Of a stretch of DNA of 64,000 nt, positions 51,813-60,738 are shown piece by piece; within the stretch, counting starts at the first letter, position 1, and each line of letters begins with the position of its first letter. The position numbers and the translations under genes were made by a program. The DNA is from an uncultured Bacilli bacterium (lineage in GTDB: Bacteria > Bacillota_I > Bacilli_A > RF39 > UBA660), in contig CAKPMY010000003.1 in assembly GCA_934168245.1 (NCBI GenBank), forward strand, positions 62,001-126,000, written 5' to 3'. The notes beneath the pieces were generated by a model. That model was given only the letters and a program-made list of their open reading frames with translations. It was not told where the DNA came from and made no database searches.

Positions 51813-54800
51813 ATGAAATCGTATAATATTGGTCTTGACATTGGAACAAGCTCAGTAGGCTGGGCTGTAGTTGAGGAAGACACTCAAAAAATAGTAAAAA
51901 AGGCAAAAAAAGCCTTATGGGGTGTTAGACTTTTTGAACCAGCAACAACCGCTGTAGGTAGAAGAACATGTAGGAGTACTCGAAGAAGATACGATCGCCG
52001 CAGAAAAAGAATAGAATTATTACAAGAAGAATTTAAAGAGGAAATAAACAAAGTTGATTCATCTTTTTTTACTAAACTAAAAGAATCTAAATATAATAAA
52101 AATGATGTAGCAAACAAAACAATAGTAATCTCAAAAGAAGAACAGAAAAAAATAAATGAATATAACGAAAAATACCCAACTATATATCATTTAAGAAAAC
52201 ATTTAATAGATGACACTGAAAAAGAAGATATTAGATTGGTTTACTTAGCATTACATCACATGATAAAATATCGCGGCAACTTTTTATATAATGGTGAAAA
52301 TTTTAATGTTAATAACTTAAATATAGAGGAAAGGCTAGAAGAAGTGCTTTTAAACCTAGTTGAATTGGCTCCAAATCTTGGTATTCCAGAAAACTATAAT
52401 GAAATTTTAAATTTAAAAAGAATATCAGAAATAATAGTTAGTCCTTCAAAAAATGACATAAAAGTAGAGCTAAAAAGTGAATTGGAAAAAGTAAGTGATA
52501 ATAAAAAATTTATAAGTGAGTTTATTAAATTAATTACTGGAAATAAATTTAATATTAAAGATTTGTTAATGTTAGATGAAATTGAAAAGAAGACTATTAG
52601 TTTTGATGATAGCAATTATGAAGAAGAATATAACGAATTACAAGAGGTATTGGGAGACTCAATTGAAATTATTGATTCCTTCAAACAACTTTATGATTCT
52701 GCTTTCTTAAAGAAAATATTTAAGGGCAGTAATAATACAAGCCTATCCGCTTTAATGGTAGAAAGGTACAATACACATAAAGAAGAGCTTAGATTTTTAA
52801 AAGAAATATTAAATACGAATAGGCAAGTATATAATTCTGTTTTTCGTACAAAAGATAAAAAATGCCTATACGAAAAATACATTCATAATGAACTATCATA
52901 TGAAGAGTTTAAAAAAGACTTATTAAAACACTTAGAAACAGTATTTGATAATTTAAAGGATGTTACACTAATTGAAAAATATAACAAAAACAAACTAAGA
53001 ATTGAAAATGGCGCTTTCTTACCAAGAATAACAGAAACAGAAAATGGCCGATACCCATATCAACTAAACAAGGATGAACTAATCAAAATAATTGAAAATC
53101 AAGGGAAGTATTATCCATTTCTATTAGAAAAAGTAGGCAACACATATAGAATAGTAAAACTACTAGAATTTAGAATTCCATACTATGTAGGTCCATTAAA
53201 CACAACTACAAATTTGAAAAACGTAAAAAATAATAATGCCTGGTTAGTAAAGCAAGTGGATAATATCAAGATAACTCCATATAATTTTGATGAAATAATT
53301 GACAAAAGTGCAACTGCAGAACAATTTATAAAGCGAATGGTATCACATTGTACGTATTTATTAAATGAATATGCTCTTCCAAATAATTCAATTCTATATT
53401 CTAAATATAAAGTAATGAATGAATTAAAACAAATTAAAGTTAATGGTGAAAAAATTGAAAATGATATTCAACATAAAATTGTAAAAGAATTATTTGAAAA
53501 GACTTCTGGAACAATCACAGATGCAAAATTTAAAATGTATCTATATTCTAGTGCTGATTTTGACATGTACAATGGAGATATAAATGTAACAGGATATTCT
53601 GCAGATGGAAAATTTGCCAACAACTTACAGTCATATATTGACTTTTTTGGTGAAAACGGTATTTTTTCTGGAACAGAATACAAAGAAAACGATGCCGAAC
53701 AGATTATTGAATGGATAACTATTTTTGATGATAAGGATATTTTAGAAGATAAAGTAAGAACAGAATATCCTGCTTTAAATAATAAGCAAATTAAACAAAT
53801 AGTAGATAAAAAGTATTCTGGGTGGGGAAGTTTATCAAATAAATTATTAACCACCAAATACTATAAAGACAAAGAAACTGGTTTGAAAAAATCAATTCTA
53901 GATTTAATGTATGAAACAGATGAAAACTTCATGCAAATAATTAACAATGACGAGTATGGTTTTCAGTCAATGATAAAAGAAAATAATATATTAAAAGATA
54001 CTACTAAAATATCTTACGGTCTAGTAAAAGAACTTGCAACTTCACCAGCAACAAAAAGAGGTATCTATCAAGCACTAAAAGTAGTGGACGAATTAGTAAA
54101 ATATATTGGTTATGAACCAAAAAATATCGTTGTTGAAATGGCTCGTTCTGAAGATAAAAAGGAAAGAAAAGATGACAGAAAGAAATATTTAGTAAAATTA
54201 TATGACAAGTTCAAAGATGAAATAAAGAATTATAATCAACTAATGTCAGAAATGAAAGACTACGAAAAAATAGATACTCAAAGATTATTTCTATACTTTA
54301 TTCAAGAAGGAAAATGTTTATACACTGGAACTCCACTAAATATAGAAGATTTGGATAAGTATGAAATTGATCACATCATTCCAAGAACACTTATAAAGGA
54401 TGATTCGCTAGACAACAAAGCCTTAGTTTTAAAAGAATGTAATCAAATAAAAAAAGCAGGCCTAGTATTACCTAGTGAATATAGAACATCACAAAATATT
54501 GTCTGGTGGACTCACTTAAGAAAAATAGGATTAATGTCAGCCTCAAAGTTTTATAAACTAACGAGAAAAGCATATAGTGATGAAGATATTCAAGGGTTTA
54601 TCAATAGACAACTAGTAGAAACAAGGCAAATTACAAAGCATGTTGCCAATATATTGAATAATTTTTATAAAAAAACCAAAATTGTATATTTAAAAGCAAA
54701 TCTATCTCATAACTATCGAGAAAGATATGAATTGTTCAAATTTAGAGAAATAAATGATTATCATCATGCACACGATGCATATCTAGCAGCGGTATTAGGT

Positions 54801-55850
54801 GAATATAAAGAAAAATATATGAAAAAGACATTTAATTATAAAATGATAACTGAATTAAATATTCGATTAAAAGAATTGGGTAATTACAACAAATTAAAAT
54901 ACGGATATGTAATAAATAGTCTCGATAGTGATGTAAATGACATAGTTAATGAACTATCAAAAAGCCTTGTAGATGAAGAAAATGGTGAAGTATTATTTGA
55001 TGCAGAAAAATTTAATAAGATTGTAGAAGATACTCTATATAGAAATGATATTTTAGTAAGCAAAAAAACAGAAATCAGAACTGGAGAATTCTATAACCAA
55101 ACAAAACAGACAAAGGGTAAAAAAGGTGTACAATTAAAATCCAATATGCCAACAGAAATGTATGGCTCATATACAAGTTTGAATCCTGCATATGCAACTA
55201 TGATTAATTATACTAAAAAAGGCAAAGAAACAAGAAAAATGGTTGGTTTTCCAATATACCTAAATAGTCGAAATGAATTTGAAGTGTTAGAATACTATAG
55301 AAAATTATTAGATTTAGAAAAAGACGATTCAGTCAGCATAGAGAATATTAAAATACCATTTTACTCATATCTTATATGGAATGATCAAGTTTGTTATTTG
55401 GTAGGGGCATCTGATAGAGTGGAAGTTTGCAATGCAAAACAATTTAAGTATGACAAAGAATTTATGAAAAAGCATAAAAAAGTCCTAAATGAAATTTTTA
55501 ACAAAAAAGGAACTAATTATAATGAGTATCAGAATGATATTAATGAAATTATTACATACATAGTAGATAAAATAGAAAGTGACTATAAACTTTTTGAAAA
55601 TCTCATACCAGAATTGAAGGTAATTGTAAATTATAAGAAATATGAAAATTTCACTGTTGAAGAAAAAATAAATATTATAAAACAATTAACAAAGTTATTA
55701 AATTGTAAAAGTGATAATGCTAACTTTAAGTTTTTAAACGAAAAGTATTCATCTGCATTTGGCAAGAAGAATGGCAGAATAATTGAAAGTACCACAATTA
55801 ATAGCTTTTCTGTAACAGGAATATTTTGTAATAAGGAAAGACAAATATGA
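51813..55850 (+). CDS. cas9: CRISPR-associated endonuclease Cas9, type II-A
   Basis: Cas9 cuts DNA matching a crRNA next to a PAM. The 1345 residues show: RuvC-I with Asp9 (NIGLDIGTSSVGWAVV); an arginine-rich bridge helix (RRTCRSTRRRYDRRRKRIEL); a large REC lobe (about 90-740); RuvC-II with Glu775 (IVVEMARSED); HNH with Asp853-His854 (YEIDHIIPRTLIKDDSLDNK); RuvC-III with His987-Asp988 (HHAHDAYLAAVLG); and a PAM-interacting end with ATMINYTKKGKETRKMVGFP. All catalytic residues are present. The ribosome binding site is AAGGAGGT. It overlaps cas1 by four bases. Confidence 0.98.
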   Translation: MKSYNIGLDIGTSSVGWAVVEEDTQKIVKKAKKALWGVRLFEPATTAVGRRTCRSTRRRYDRRRKRIELLQEEFKEEINKVDSSFFTKLKESKYNKNDVANKTIVISKEEQKKINEYNEKYPTIYHLRKHLIDDTEKEDIRLVYLALHHMIKYRGNFLYNGENFNVNNLNIEERLEEVLLNLVELAPNLGIPENYNEILNLKRISEIIVSPSKNDIKVELKSELEKVSDNKKFISEFIKLITGNKFNIKDLLMLDEIEKKTISFDDSNYEEEYNELQEVLGDSIEIIDSFKQLYDSAFLKKIFKGSNNTSLSALMVERYNTHKEELRFLKEILNTNRQVYNSVFRTKDKKCLYEKYIHNELSYEEFKKDLLKHLETVFDNLKDVTLIEKYNKNKLRIENGAFLPRITETENGRYPYQLNKDELIKIIENQGKYYPFLLEKVGNTYRIVKLLEFRIPYYVGPLNTTTNLKNVKNNNAWLVKQVDNIKITPYNFDEIIDKSATAEQFIKRMVSHCTYLLNEYALPNNSILYSKYKVMNELKQIKVNGEKIENDIQHKIVKELFEKTSGTITDAKFKMYLYSSADFDMYNGDINVTGYSADGKFANNLQSYIDFFGENGIFSGTEYKENDAEQIIEWITIFDDKDILEDKVRTEYPALNNKQIKQIVDKKYSGWGSLSNKLLTTKYYKDKETGLKKSILDLMYETDENFMQIINNDEYGFQSMIKENNILKDTTKISYGLVKELATSPATKRGIYQALKVVDELVKYIGYEPKNIVVEMARSEDKKERKDDRKKYLVKLYDKFKDEIKNYNQLMSEMKDYEKIDTQRLFLYFIQEGKCLYTGTPLNIEDLDKYEIDHIIPRTLIKDDSLDNKALVLKECNQIKKAGLVLPSEYRTSQNIVWWTHLRKIGLMSASKFYKLTRKAYSDEDIQGFINRQLVETRQITKHVANILNNFYKKTKIVYLKANLSHNYRERYELFKFREINDYHHAHDAYLAAVLGEYKEKYMKKTFNYKMITELNIRLKELGNYNKLKYGYVINSLDSDVNDIVNELSKSLVDEENGEVLFDAEKFNKIVEDTLYRNDILVSKKTEIRTGEFYNQTKQTKGKKGVQLKSNMPTEMYGSYTSLNPAYATMINYTKKGKETRKMVGFPIYLNSRNEFEVLEYYRKLLDLEKDDSVSIENIKIPFYSYLIWNDQVCYLVGASDRVEVCNAKQFKYDKEFMKKHKKVLNEIFNKKGTNYNEYQNDINEIITYIVDKIESDYKLFENLIPELKVIVNYKKYENFTVEEKINIIKQLTKLLNCKSDNANFKFLNEKYSSAFGKKNGRIIESTTINSFSVTGIFCNKERQI

Positions 55851-56719
55851 GTTTCAGAACAGTTGTTATAACAAGGCAATCAAAAATAAGTTATAAGAAT
55901 AGGTTTTTGGTAGTAAAACAAGATAATAACGAAAAATTTATTCATTTATCAGAAATAGATACAATAATCGTTGATTCGATTTCAGTATCTATTTCTGCCT
56001 ACCTTTTAAAAGAACTGTCAGATAATAAAATAAACATAATTTTTTGTGATGAAAGGCATAATCCATTTGGTGAATTGAAGTCATATTATTCAAGACACAA
56101 CACAAGTAAAAAAATAAAAGAGCAAATTGCATGGAAAAATATAGAAAAAGATAATCTATGGTCAAAAATAGTTCAAAATAAAATTCTTAATCAAGCAATG
56201 CTTCTAAAAAAGATTCACTCCGATAAATGTAATTTGCTTTTAAGTTATGTAGACGAAGTGAAAATAGGCGATAAAACAAACAGAGAAGGTCACTCCGCAA
56301 AGGTGTACTTTAATGCCTTATTTGGAATGAAATTTATTAGAAATAATGACGATAATATTAATGCTGCTCTAAACTATGGTTATGCAATATTGTTATCTAC
56401 AATTAATAAAGAAGTTATAAGTAATGGCTTTTTAACACAACTAGGTATACACCATAAAAATGAATTTAATGAATTTAATCTAACATGCGATTTGATGGAA
56501 CCATTTAGAGTTATAATTGATAACTTTGTATATTTTAATCAAGAAAGAGAATTAGATACAAACTATAAGTTGGATATTGTCAACATTTTTAATAATCAAT
56601 ATAAATATTTAGGTAAAAAATACATACTAAAGGACATAATTACTATGTTTGTAAAAAACACATTGAATTCAATAAATAACTCGGAAAACTATAAGGAATT
56701 TTTCTTTCATGAGGGATAG
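55847..56719 (+). CDS. cas1: CRISPR-associated endonuclease Cas1
   Basis: Cas1 is the integrase for new spacers, acting with Cas2. The 290 residues fit type II Cas1: SFRTVVITRQSKISYKNRFL at the start, then IIFCDERHNPFGEL. The metal-binding set is in EGHSAKVYFNALFG (Glu), with His in the LGIHHKNEFNEFNLTCDLME segment and its acidic end. It overlaps cas9 by four bases and cas2 by eleven, so the four cas genes are one translated unit. Confidence 0.96.
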   Translation: MSFRTVVITRQSKISYKNRFLVVKQDNNEKFIHLSEIDTIIVDSISVSISAYLLKELSDNKINIIFCDERHNPFGELKSYYSRHNTSKKIKEQIAWKNIEKDNLWSKIVQNKILNQAMLLKKIHSDKCNLLLSYVDEVKIGDKTNREGHSAKVYFNALFGMKFIRNNDDNINAALNYGYAILLSTINKEVISNGFLTQLGIHHKNEFNEFNLTCDLMEPFRVIIDNFVYFNQERELDTNYKLDIVNIFNNQYKYLGKKYILKDIITMFVKNTLNSINNSENYKEFFFHEG

Positions 56720-57029
56720 GATTGTGAGAACTATAGTATTTTTTGATTTGCCAAATATCTATGCTAGAGATAAGAAAAATTATTTAAAGTTTAGAAAATA
56801 TTTACTGAATGAAGGATTTATAATGATGCAAGAATCAGTGTATTCTAAGCTGATTTTAAATACACAACAGTCAGAATTACTAGTTGAAAGAATAAGAAAA
56901 CAGGCACCTAAAAAAGGGCTGATACAGGTTTTAACTATAACAGAAAAGCAATATTCACAGATAGAGTATATAATTGGAGAAGGAAAAACAAAAATTATTA
57001 ATAACGAAGATAGGTTGGTTGTGTTATGA
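56709..57029 (+). CDS. cas2: CRISPR-associated protein Cas2
   Basis: Cas2 is the structural partner of Cas1 in spacer integration. The 106 residues have the ferredoxin-like fold with the metal Asp in TIVFFDLPNIYARDKKNYLK and the SVYSKLILN strand. The start is ATG at 56709 inside cas1; a GTG at 56724 would shorten it by five residues. It overlaps csn2 by four bases. Confidence 0.95.
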   Translation: MRDRIVRTIVFFDLPNIYARDKKNYLKFRKYLLNEGFIMMQESVYSKLILNTQQSELLVERIRKQAPKKGLIQVLTITEKQYSQIEYIIGEGKTKIINNEDRLVVL

Positions 57030-57700
57030 ACATGAACATTGATTATTTTGATAATAAAATAAATTTTAATGGCGAATATATAAATGTCATAGAAATCGAA
57101 AACAAAAAGTATTTTTATAGATTTGTAAAAGATTTATACACGATATTCTTAGACGGCTGTACAAATGACATTACTTTCTTTGAAAATGACAAAGAAAAAA
57201 ATATGAACGGTAAATTAAAAGTATTTACAGACTTTTTTAATTTTGAGTTTGATTCAAAAAAATATACAAATGATATTAGTAAATATGTAAATGAAAATAT
57301 TGATGAAAAAGAAAAAAATGCATTATTATCACTATATAATAAAATTATCAAAATATACATTAGAATACTAAATAATACAGATTTACCATTAAATGTAGAA
57401 AATGATGCTACAGTTGAAAATATTACAAAGTTTGTAAAAATTTCAATAGATAAAACAGATGAACTATTGGAGTCAATGTTTTTACTAATAGATTTAGAAA
57501 GTGTATTATCGACTAATAATACATTATTCTTTATAAATTTAAAACAATATTTAACTAAATCAGAATTGTTGGAATTATATAAATATGCACTATATAATAA
57601 AATAGAAATTGTATTAATTGATTCTCAAAGTTATGGAACTGCCTTAAAATACGAAAAAAAATACATAATTGACGAGAATTTAGATGAATTTGTGTTATAA
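57026..57700 (+). CDS. csn2: CRISPR-associated protein Csn2 (type II-A)
   Basis: Csn2 forms a tetrameric ring that binds free DNA ends during spacer uptake and defines subtype II-A. The 224 residues match short Csn2 proteins: an N-terminal half with FDNKINFNGEYINVIEIENK, a helical middle, and the C-terminal region ALYNKIEIVLIDSQSYGT. The identification rests on size, position after cas2 and this pattern; the family is poorly conserved. The array leader follows directly. Confidence 0.88.
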   Translation: MNMNIDYFDNKINFNGEYINVIEIENKKYFYRFVKDLYTIFLDGCTNDITFFENDKEKNMNGKLKVFTDFFNFEFDSKKYTNDISKYVNENIDEKEKNALLSLYNKIIKIYIRILNNTDLPLNVENDATVENITKFVKISIDKTDELLESMFLLIDLESVLSTNNTLFFINLKQYLTKSELLELYKYALYNKIEIVLIDSQSYGTALKYEKKYIIDENLDEFVL

Positions 57701-57784
57701 TAAAGCATATAAATGACATAGAAGTTTACCATTCGTAAAGTATTATTACTCTATGATAATATGGATATAGATTTATAATTTGAG
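57701..57784 (+). promoter_or_regulatory. CRISPR leader
   Basis: These 84 AT-rich bases lie between csn2 and the first repeat and contain TATAAT at 57774-57779, six bases before the repeat, and TATGAT at 57752-57757. No good -35 is seen for either. New spacers are expected to be added at this end, because the degenerate repeats lie at the far end. Confidence 0.65.
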
Positions 57785-58875
57785 GTTTTAGATCTATGTC
57801 ATCCTGAATGGTATGAAAACATATATTATGGCGTACAAAAAGAAACTGCCGTTTTAGATCTATGTCATCCTGAATGGTATGAAAACCTTGTTGTAAATGG
57901 ATCACTTTAACTTATGGTTTTAGATCTATGTCATCCTGAATGGTATGAAAACTATTGATTCAGACGATGACAAAATCATTTTGTTTTAGATCTATGTCAT
58001 CCTGAATGGTATGAAAACTATTTCACAATAAAAAATATACTTACTATGGTTTTAGATCTATGTCATCCTGAATGGTATGAAAACGCTATCAACTTTATTA
58101 ACATCAAACCCATTGTTTTAGATCTATGTCATCCTGAATGGTATGAAAACTTCTCATGAAAATGACATGGTACAGAGATTGTTTTAGATCTATGTCATCC
58201 TGAATGGTATGAAAACAGCAAGTATAATTAGTTATATAACTGAATTGTTTTAGATCTATGTCATCCTGAATGGTATGAAAACTTTTATTTAAACTTGGTT
58301 ATGGTGTATTGGTTTTAGATCTATGTCATCCTGAATGGTATGAAAACCCAACGGTATGTCGTGTGTCGAATACCATAGTTTTAGATCTATGTCATCCTGA
58401 ATGGTATGAAAACTTATTGACTTTTCTTGCGTACCAGACTTATGTTTTAGATCTATGTCATCCTGAATGGTATGAAAACCCACAAATAACTATTATGAGA
58501 GTAGAGTCAGTTTTAGATCTATGTCATCCTGAATGGTATGAAAACCCATATTGTCATCATAGTTTTAAGCCACAAGTTTTAGATCTATGTCATCCTGAAT
58601 GGTATGAAAACGCAAAGAATTTATCTTCTGTAAGACCTTCTGTTTTAGATCTATGTCATCCTGAATGGTATGAAAACTCTAGTTCTTCCTCTGTCATCTT
58701 GGTCTTGGTTTTAGAACTATGTCATCCTGAATGGTATGAAAACATAAACTTTATCGTTATGATTGGAAATGGTGTTTTAGATCTATGTCATCCTGAATGG
58801 TATGAAAACATGGTAAAAAAGTTGCAGTATTAAATAAAAGTTTTAGATCTATGTCATCTTGAATGGTATGAAAAC
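57785..58875 (+). CRISPR. CRISPR array, 17 repeats of 36 bp, 16 spacers
   Basis: Repeats begin at 57785, 57851, 57917, 57983, 58049, 58115, 58181, 58247, 58312, 58378, 58444, 58510, 58576, 58642, 58708, 58774 and 58840. Spacers are 30 bases except the eighth, 29. The repeat opens GTTTTAGATCTATGTCATCC and ends GTATGAAAAC. Two repeats vary: 58708 (T to A at position 9) and the last, 58840 (C to T at position 20). crRNA orientation is the plus strand, since the tracrRNA anti-repeat pairs with it. Confidence 0.98.
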
Positions 58876-58901
58876 AACTGAACCTCCCTATTTATACAAC
58901 G

Positions 58902-59012
58902 AAAAAAAGACACTAAATAGTGCCCACATATCATAAGAACAAAGAAGTGCTCGGATTTCAACCGAAGTCTCTACTATCATAGTGTAATCACCCTATACTA
59001 CTACCTCTTTGC
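58902..59012 (-). ncRNA. Candidate small RNA at the distal end of the array
   Basis: On the minus strand a TTGATT-17-TATAAT promoter (59047-59019) leads to about 110 nt ending in GGCACT/AGTGTC (58924-58909) followed by seven T. Internally CAAAGAGG can pair with CTTCTTTG, with further arms TTCGG...CCGA and GTATAGGGTG...CACTAT. There is no ORF. Known families were not recognised. Confidence 0.65.
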
Positions 59013-59018
59013 TTCTAG

Positions 59019-59047
59019 ATTATACTATATTTTATTTACATAATCAA
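59019..59047 (-). promoter_or_regulatory. Promoter of the array-distal small RNA
   Basis: On the minus strand TTGATT and TATAAT are separated by exactly 17 bases. Confidence 0.75.
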
Positions 59048-59091
59048 CCATTCGTTTTTCTTGGAATGTTAAATTATGTGTTCCATTCTCA

Positions 59092-59127
59092 GTTTTAGAT
59101 TTATGTCATCTTGAATGGTATGAAAAA
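59092..59127 (+). repeat. Orphan degenerate CRISPR repeat
   Basis: This copy matches the repeat in 33 of 36 positions: changes are C to T at 10, C to T at 20 and the last C to A. It lies 216 bases beyond the array, past the small RNA candidate. It shares the T at position 20 with the last array repeat. Confidence 0.9.
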
Positions 59128-59315
59128 AAGCAACAATGTTGATACTTGATAATAAAAAGTAACATAACTATTTTTATCTGTCACATCTCAACTTAATCAA
59201 AGGTGAAAATATAGGTACAAATCAACATAATCAAATATCACAAGCCATTAAAAAATATAAAAGGAAAGGAATCTAATATAGGATAGTTAGATCATAATTA
59301 GATTGTAGTAGAAAT

Positions 59316-59543
59316 ATGAATGTAAAAGAGGAAGCACTAAAGTTAAGAAATTTTGAGGAGTATGAAAAGAAAATTGATGAATTGAATGCAAGAGGTCTTG
59401 TCTTAGATGAAGAAGTTGTTAAACATTTTTCTAAAATATTACCAAAAGCCTATAATCCATATGATGAAGAAAATGACATAGTATACGATTTACCAGGGTT
59501 AGGGCAAAAAAAGAAAATAGAATTTGTAAAAAAGAAAATGTAA
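59316..59543 (+). CDS. Hypothetical small protein
   Basis: The 75 residues are soluble, highly charged and largely helical (EEALKLRNFEEYEKKIDELN), with a Tyr/Pro/Asp-rich middle (AYNPYDEENDIVYDLPGL). No strong ribosome binding site precedes the ATG. No family was recognised. It lies beyond the CRISPR array in a stretch of small orphan genes. Confidence 0.5.
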   Translation: MNVKEEALKLRNFEEYEKKIDELNARGLVLDEEVVKHFSKILPKAYNPYDEENDIVYDLPGLGQKKKIEFVKKKM

Positions 59544-59699
59544 ACTGATAATTTAATATAACCATATTTCAAGTTTATAATAAAGCATATAATATATCCA
59601 ACAGTGAGATGTATTCTTTGCAATATGGCAATATAAAAAAGGTAACATTCTAAAATATACTTAATATAGAGTTAATTTTCAGAGAAAAAAGTGATATTA

Positions 59700-59885
59700 A
59701 TGAATAAATTTAATGAATTAGATGAAGTTAAAATTATATCATCAGGTAAAATAGGAATAATAGTGGATTTATATAAATCAGAAGATAAATGGTACTATCA
59801 AGTGGAACTAATAGAAAAGATTATTGGCAAGGATATAATTGAGTGCCAAGAGGGTGAGCTTAAAAGATTAAAGAATAGCAAATAG
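59700..59885 (+). CDS. Hypothetical small protein, SH3-like beta barrel
   Basis: The ATG at 59700 gives 61 residues; a GTG at 59691 is possible. The pattern NELDEVKIISSGKIGIIVDL followed by WYYQVELI resembles small SH3-like or KOW-like beta barrels (a turn with Gly, then paired strands). The name is not assignable. No strong ribosome binding site is seen. Confidence 0.5.
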   Translation: MNKFNELDEVKIISSGKIGIIVDLYKSEDKWYYQVELIEKIIGKDIIECQEGELKRLKNSK

Positions 59886-60016
59886 TATTTTTGATATATA
59901 TTACTAAAAATTCACAGTGTTTTGCGGCATAGAAAATAAACAAAAGAAAAGCCATTTAATGTTTCAAAAGCATATTCATTATAAAATTATTAATGATTAT
60001 CAATCACTATAAGTGT

Positions 60017-60045
60017 TGCCATATACAGGTGACAATACTATAATA
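60017..60045 (+). promoter_or_regulatory. Promoter of the Cys-rich protein gene
   Basis: TTGCCA, 17 bases, then TATAAT, 21 bases before the ATG at 60067. Confidence 0.65.
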
Positions 60046-60066
60046 GTTAAAAGTCGGTGTATTTAT

Positions 60067-60666
60067 ATGAGAAAAAGAATCATTGTCATTAAAACAAAAA
60101 TTGATTATATAAAATTTATAAAAAGCATTAATTTATACAAAAGTTTTTTATTTTATAATACTGAATTTCAATTAAAAGGAACATATCAAAATGAAAAAAT
60201 GTTACAAATAATAAAAGGGCTAAACATAAAAAGAAGAAAAGAAAGAATTAAATATGTATACGACACAGCTTGCAACATAATAGACAATAACATTGCAGGA
60301 GAAAATATATGTGGATTTAAAAATGGCAAGTGTTATATTCAACAAAAACAAAATAATAATAAATGTAATGGTTGTTGCAGGATGTGTAAATATCAGAATA
60401 AAAATGGTTGCCCTACAAAAAATCTTGCTTGTAAACTATTTAATTGTTCAGAAGTAAAACAACGTCATAAAATCATTGAATATAAAGACTTAGACATCTT
60501 AAAACTTTTATCACTAAAAAACAGGTTAATTGTAAAATCTGACTATTTTACTACTAGGGAAGAGGTGTTAAAAGATTTATATCCATATACATTAACTTAT
60601 TCAATATTAAGAATACTATTTAGAATTATAGTAGGTAGCATTGCTAAAATAAGAAAAAGAATGTAA
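60067..60666 (+). CDS. Cys-rich hypothetical protein
   Basis: The ATG at 60067 lies behind a good promoter; in-frame codons back to 60013 would lie in the promoter. The 199 residues are basic, with a cluster of eleven Cys in about 55 residues (CGFKNGKC, KCNGCCRMCK, NGCPTKNLACKLFNC), spaced like a metal- or Fe-S-binding domain. The C-terminus is hydrophobic (YSILRILFRIIVGSIAKIRK), possibly membrane-bound. The function is unknown. It stands alone. Confidence 0.65.
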   Translation: MRKRIIVIKTKIDYIKFIKSINLYKSFLFYNTEFQLKGTYQNEKMLQIIKGLNIKRRKERIKYVYDTACNIIDNNIAGENICGFKNGKCYIQQKQNNNKCNGCCRMCKYQNKNGCPTKNLACKLFNCSEVKQRHKIIEYKDLDILKLLSLKNRLIVKSDYFTTREEVLKDLYPYTLTYSILRILFRIIVGSIAKIRKRM

Positions 60667-60738
60667 ACCCATTCTAAAAAAGTATTATCTTTAGTAACCA
60701 AGGAAGTTAAAAGACATAAAATACTACAGGTGATAAAT

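Noticed and set aside
58309..58833. 174-codon ORF across the CRISPR array on the plus strand, and a shorter one on the minus strand
   Set aside because: The translation is a 22-residue periodic product of the 66-bp repeat-spacer unit. It is not a protein gene.
58876..59091. Type I toxin-antitoxin pair at the array end
   Set aside because: No short hydrophobic ORF lies on the strand opposite the small RNA.
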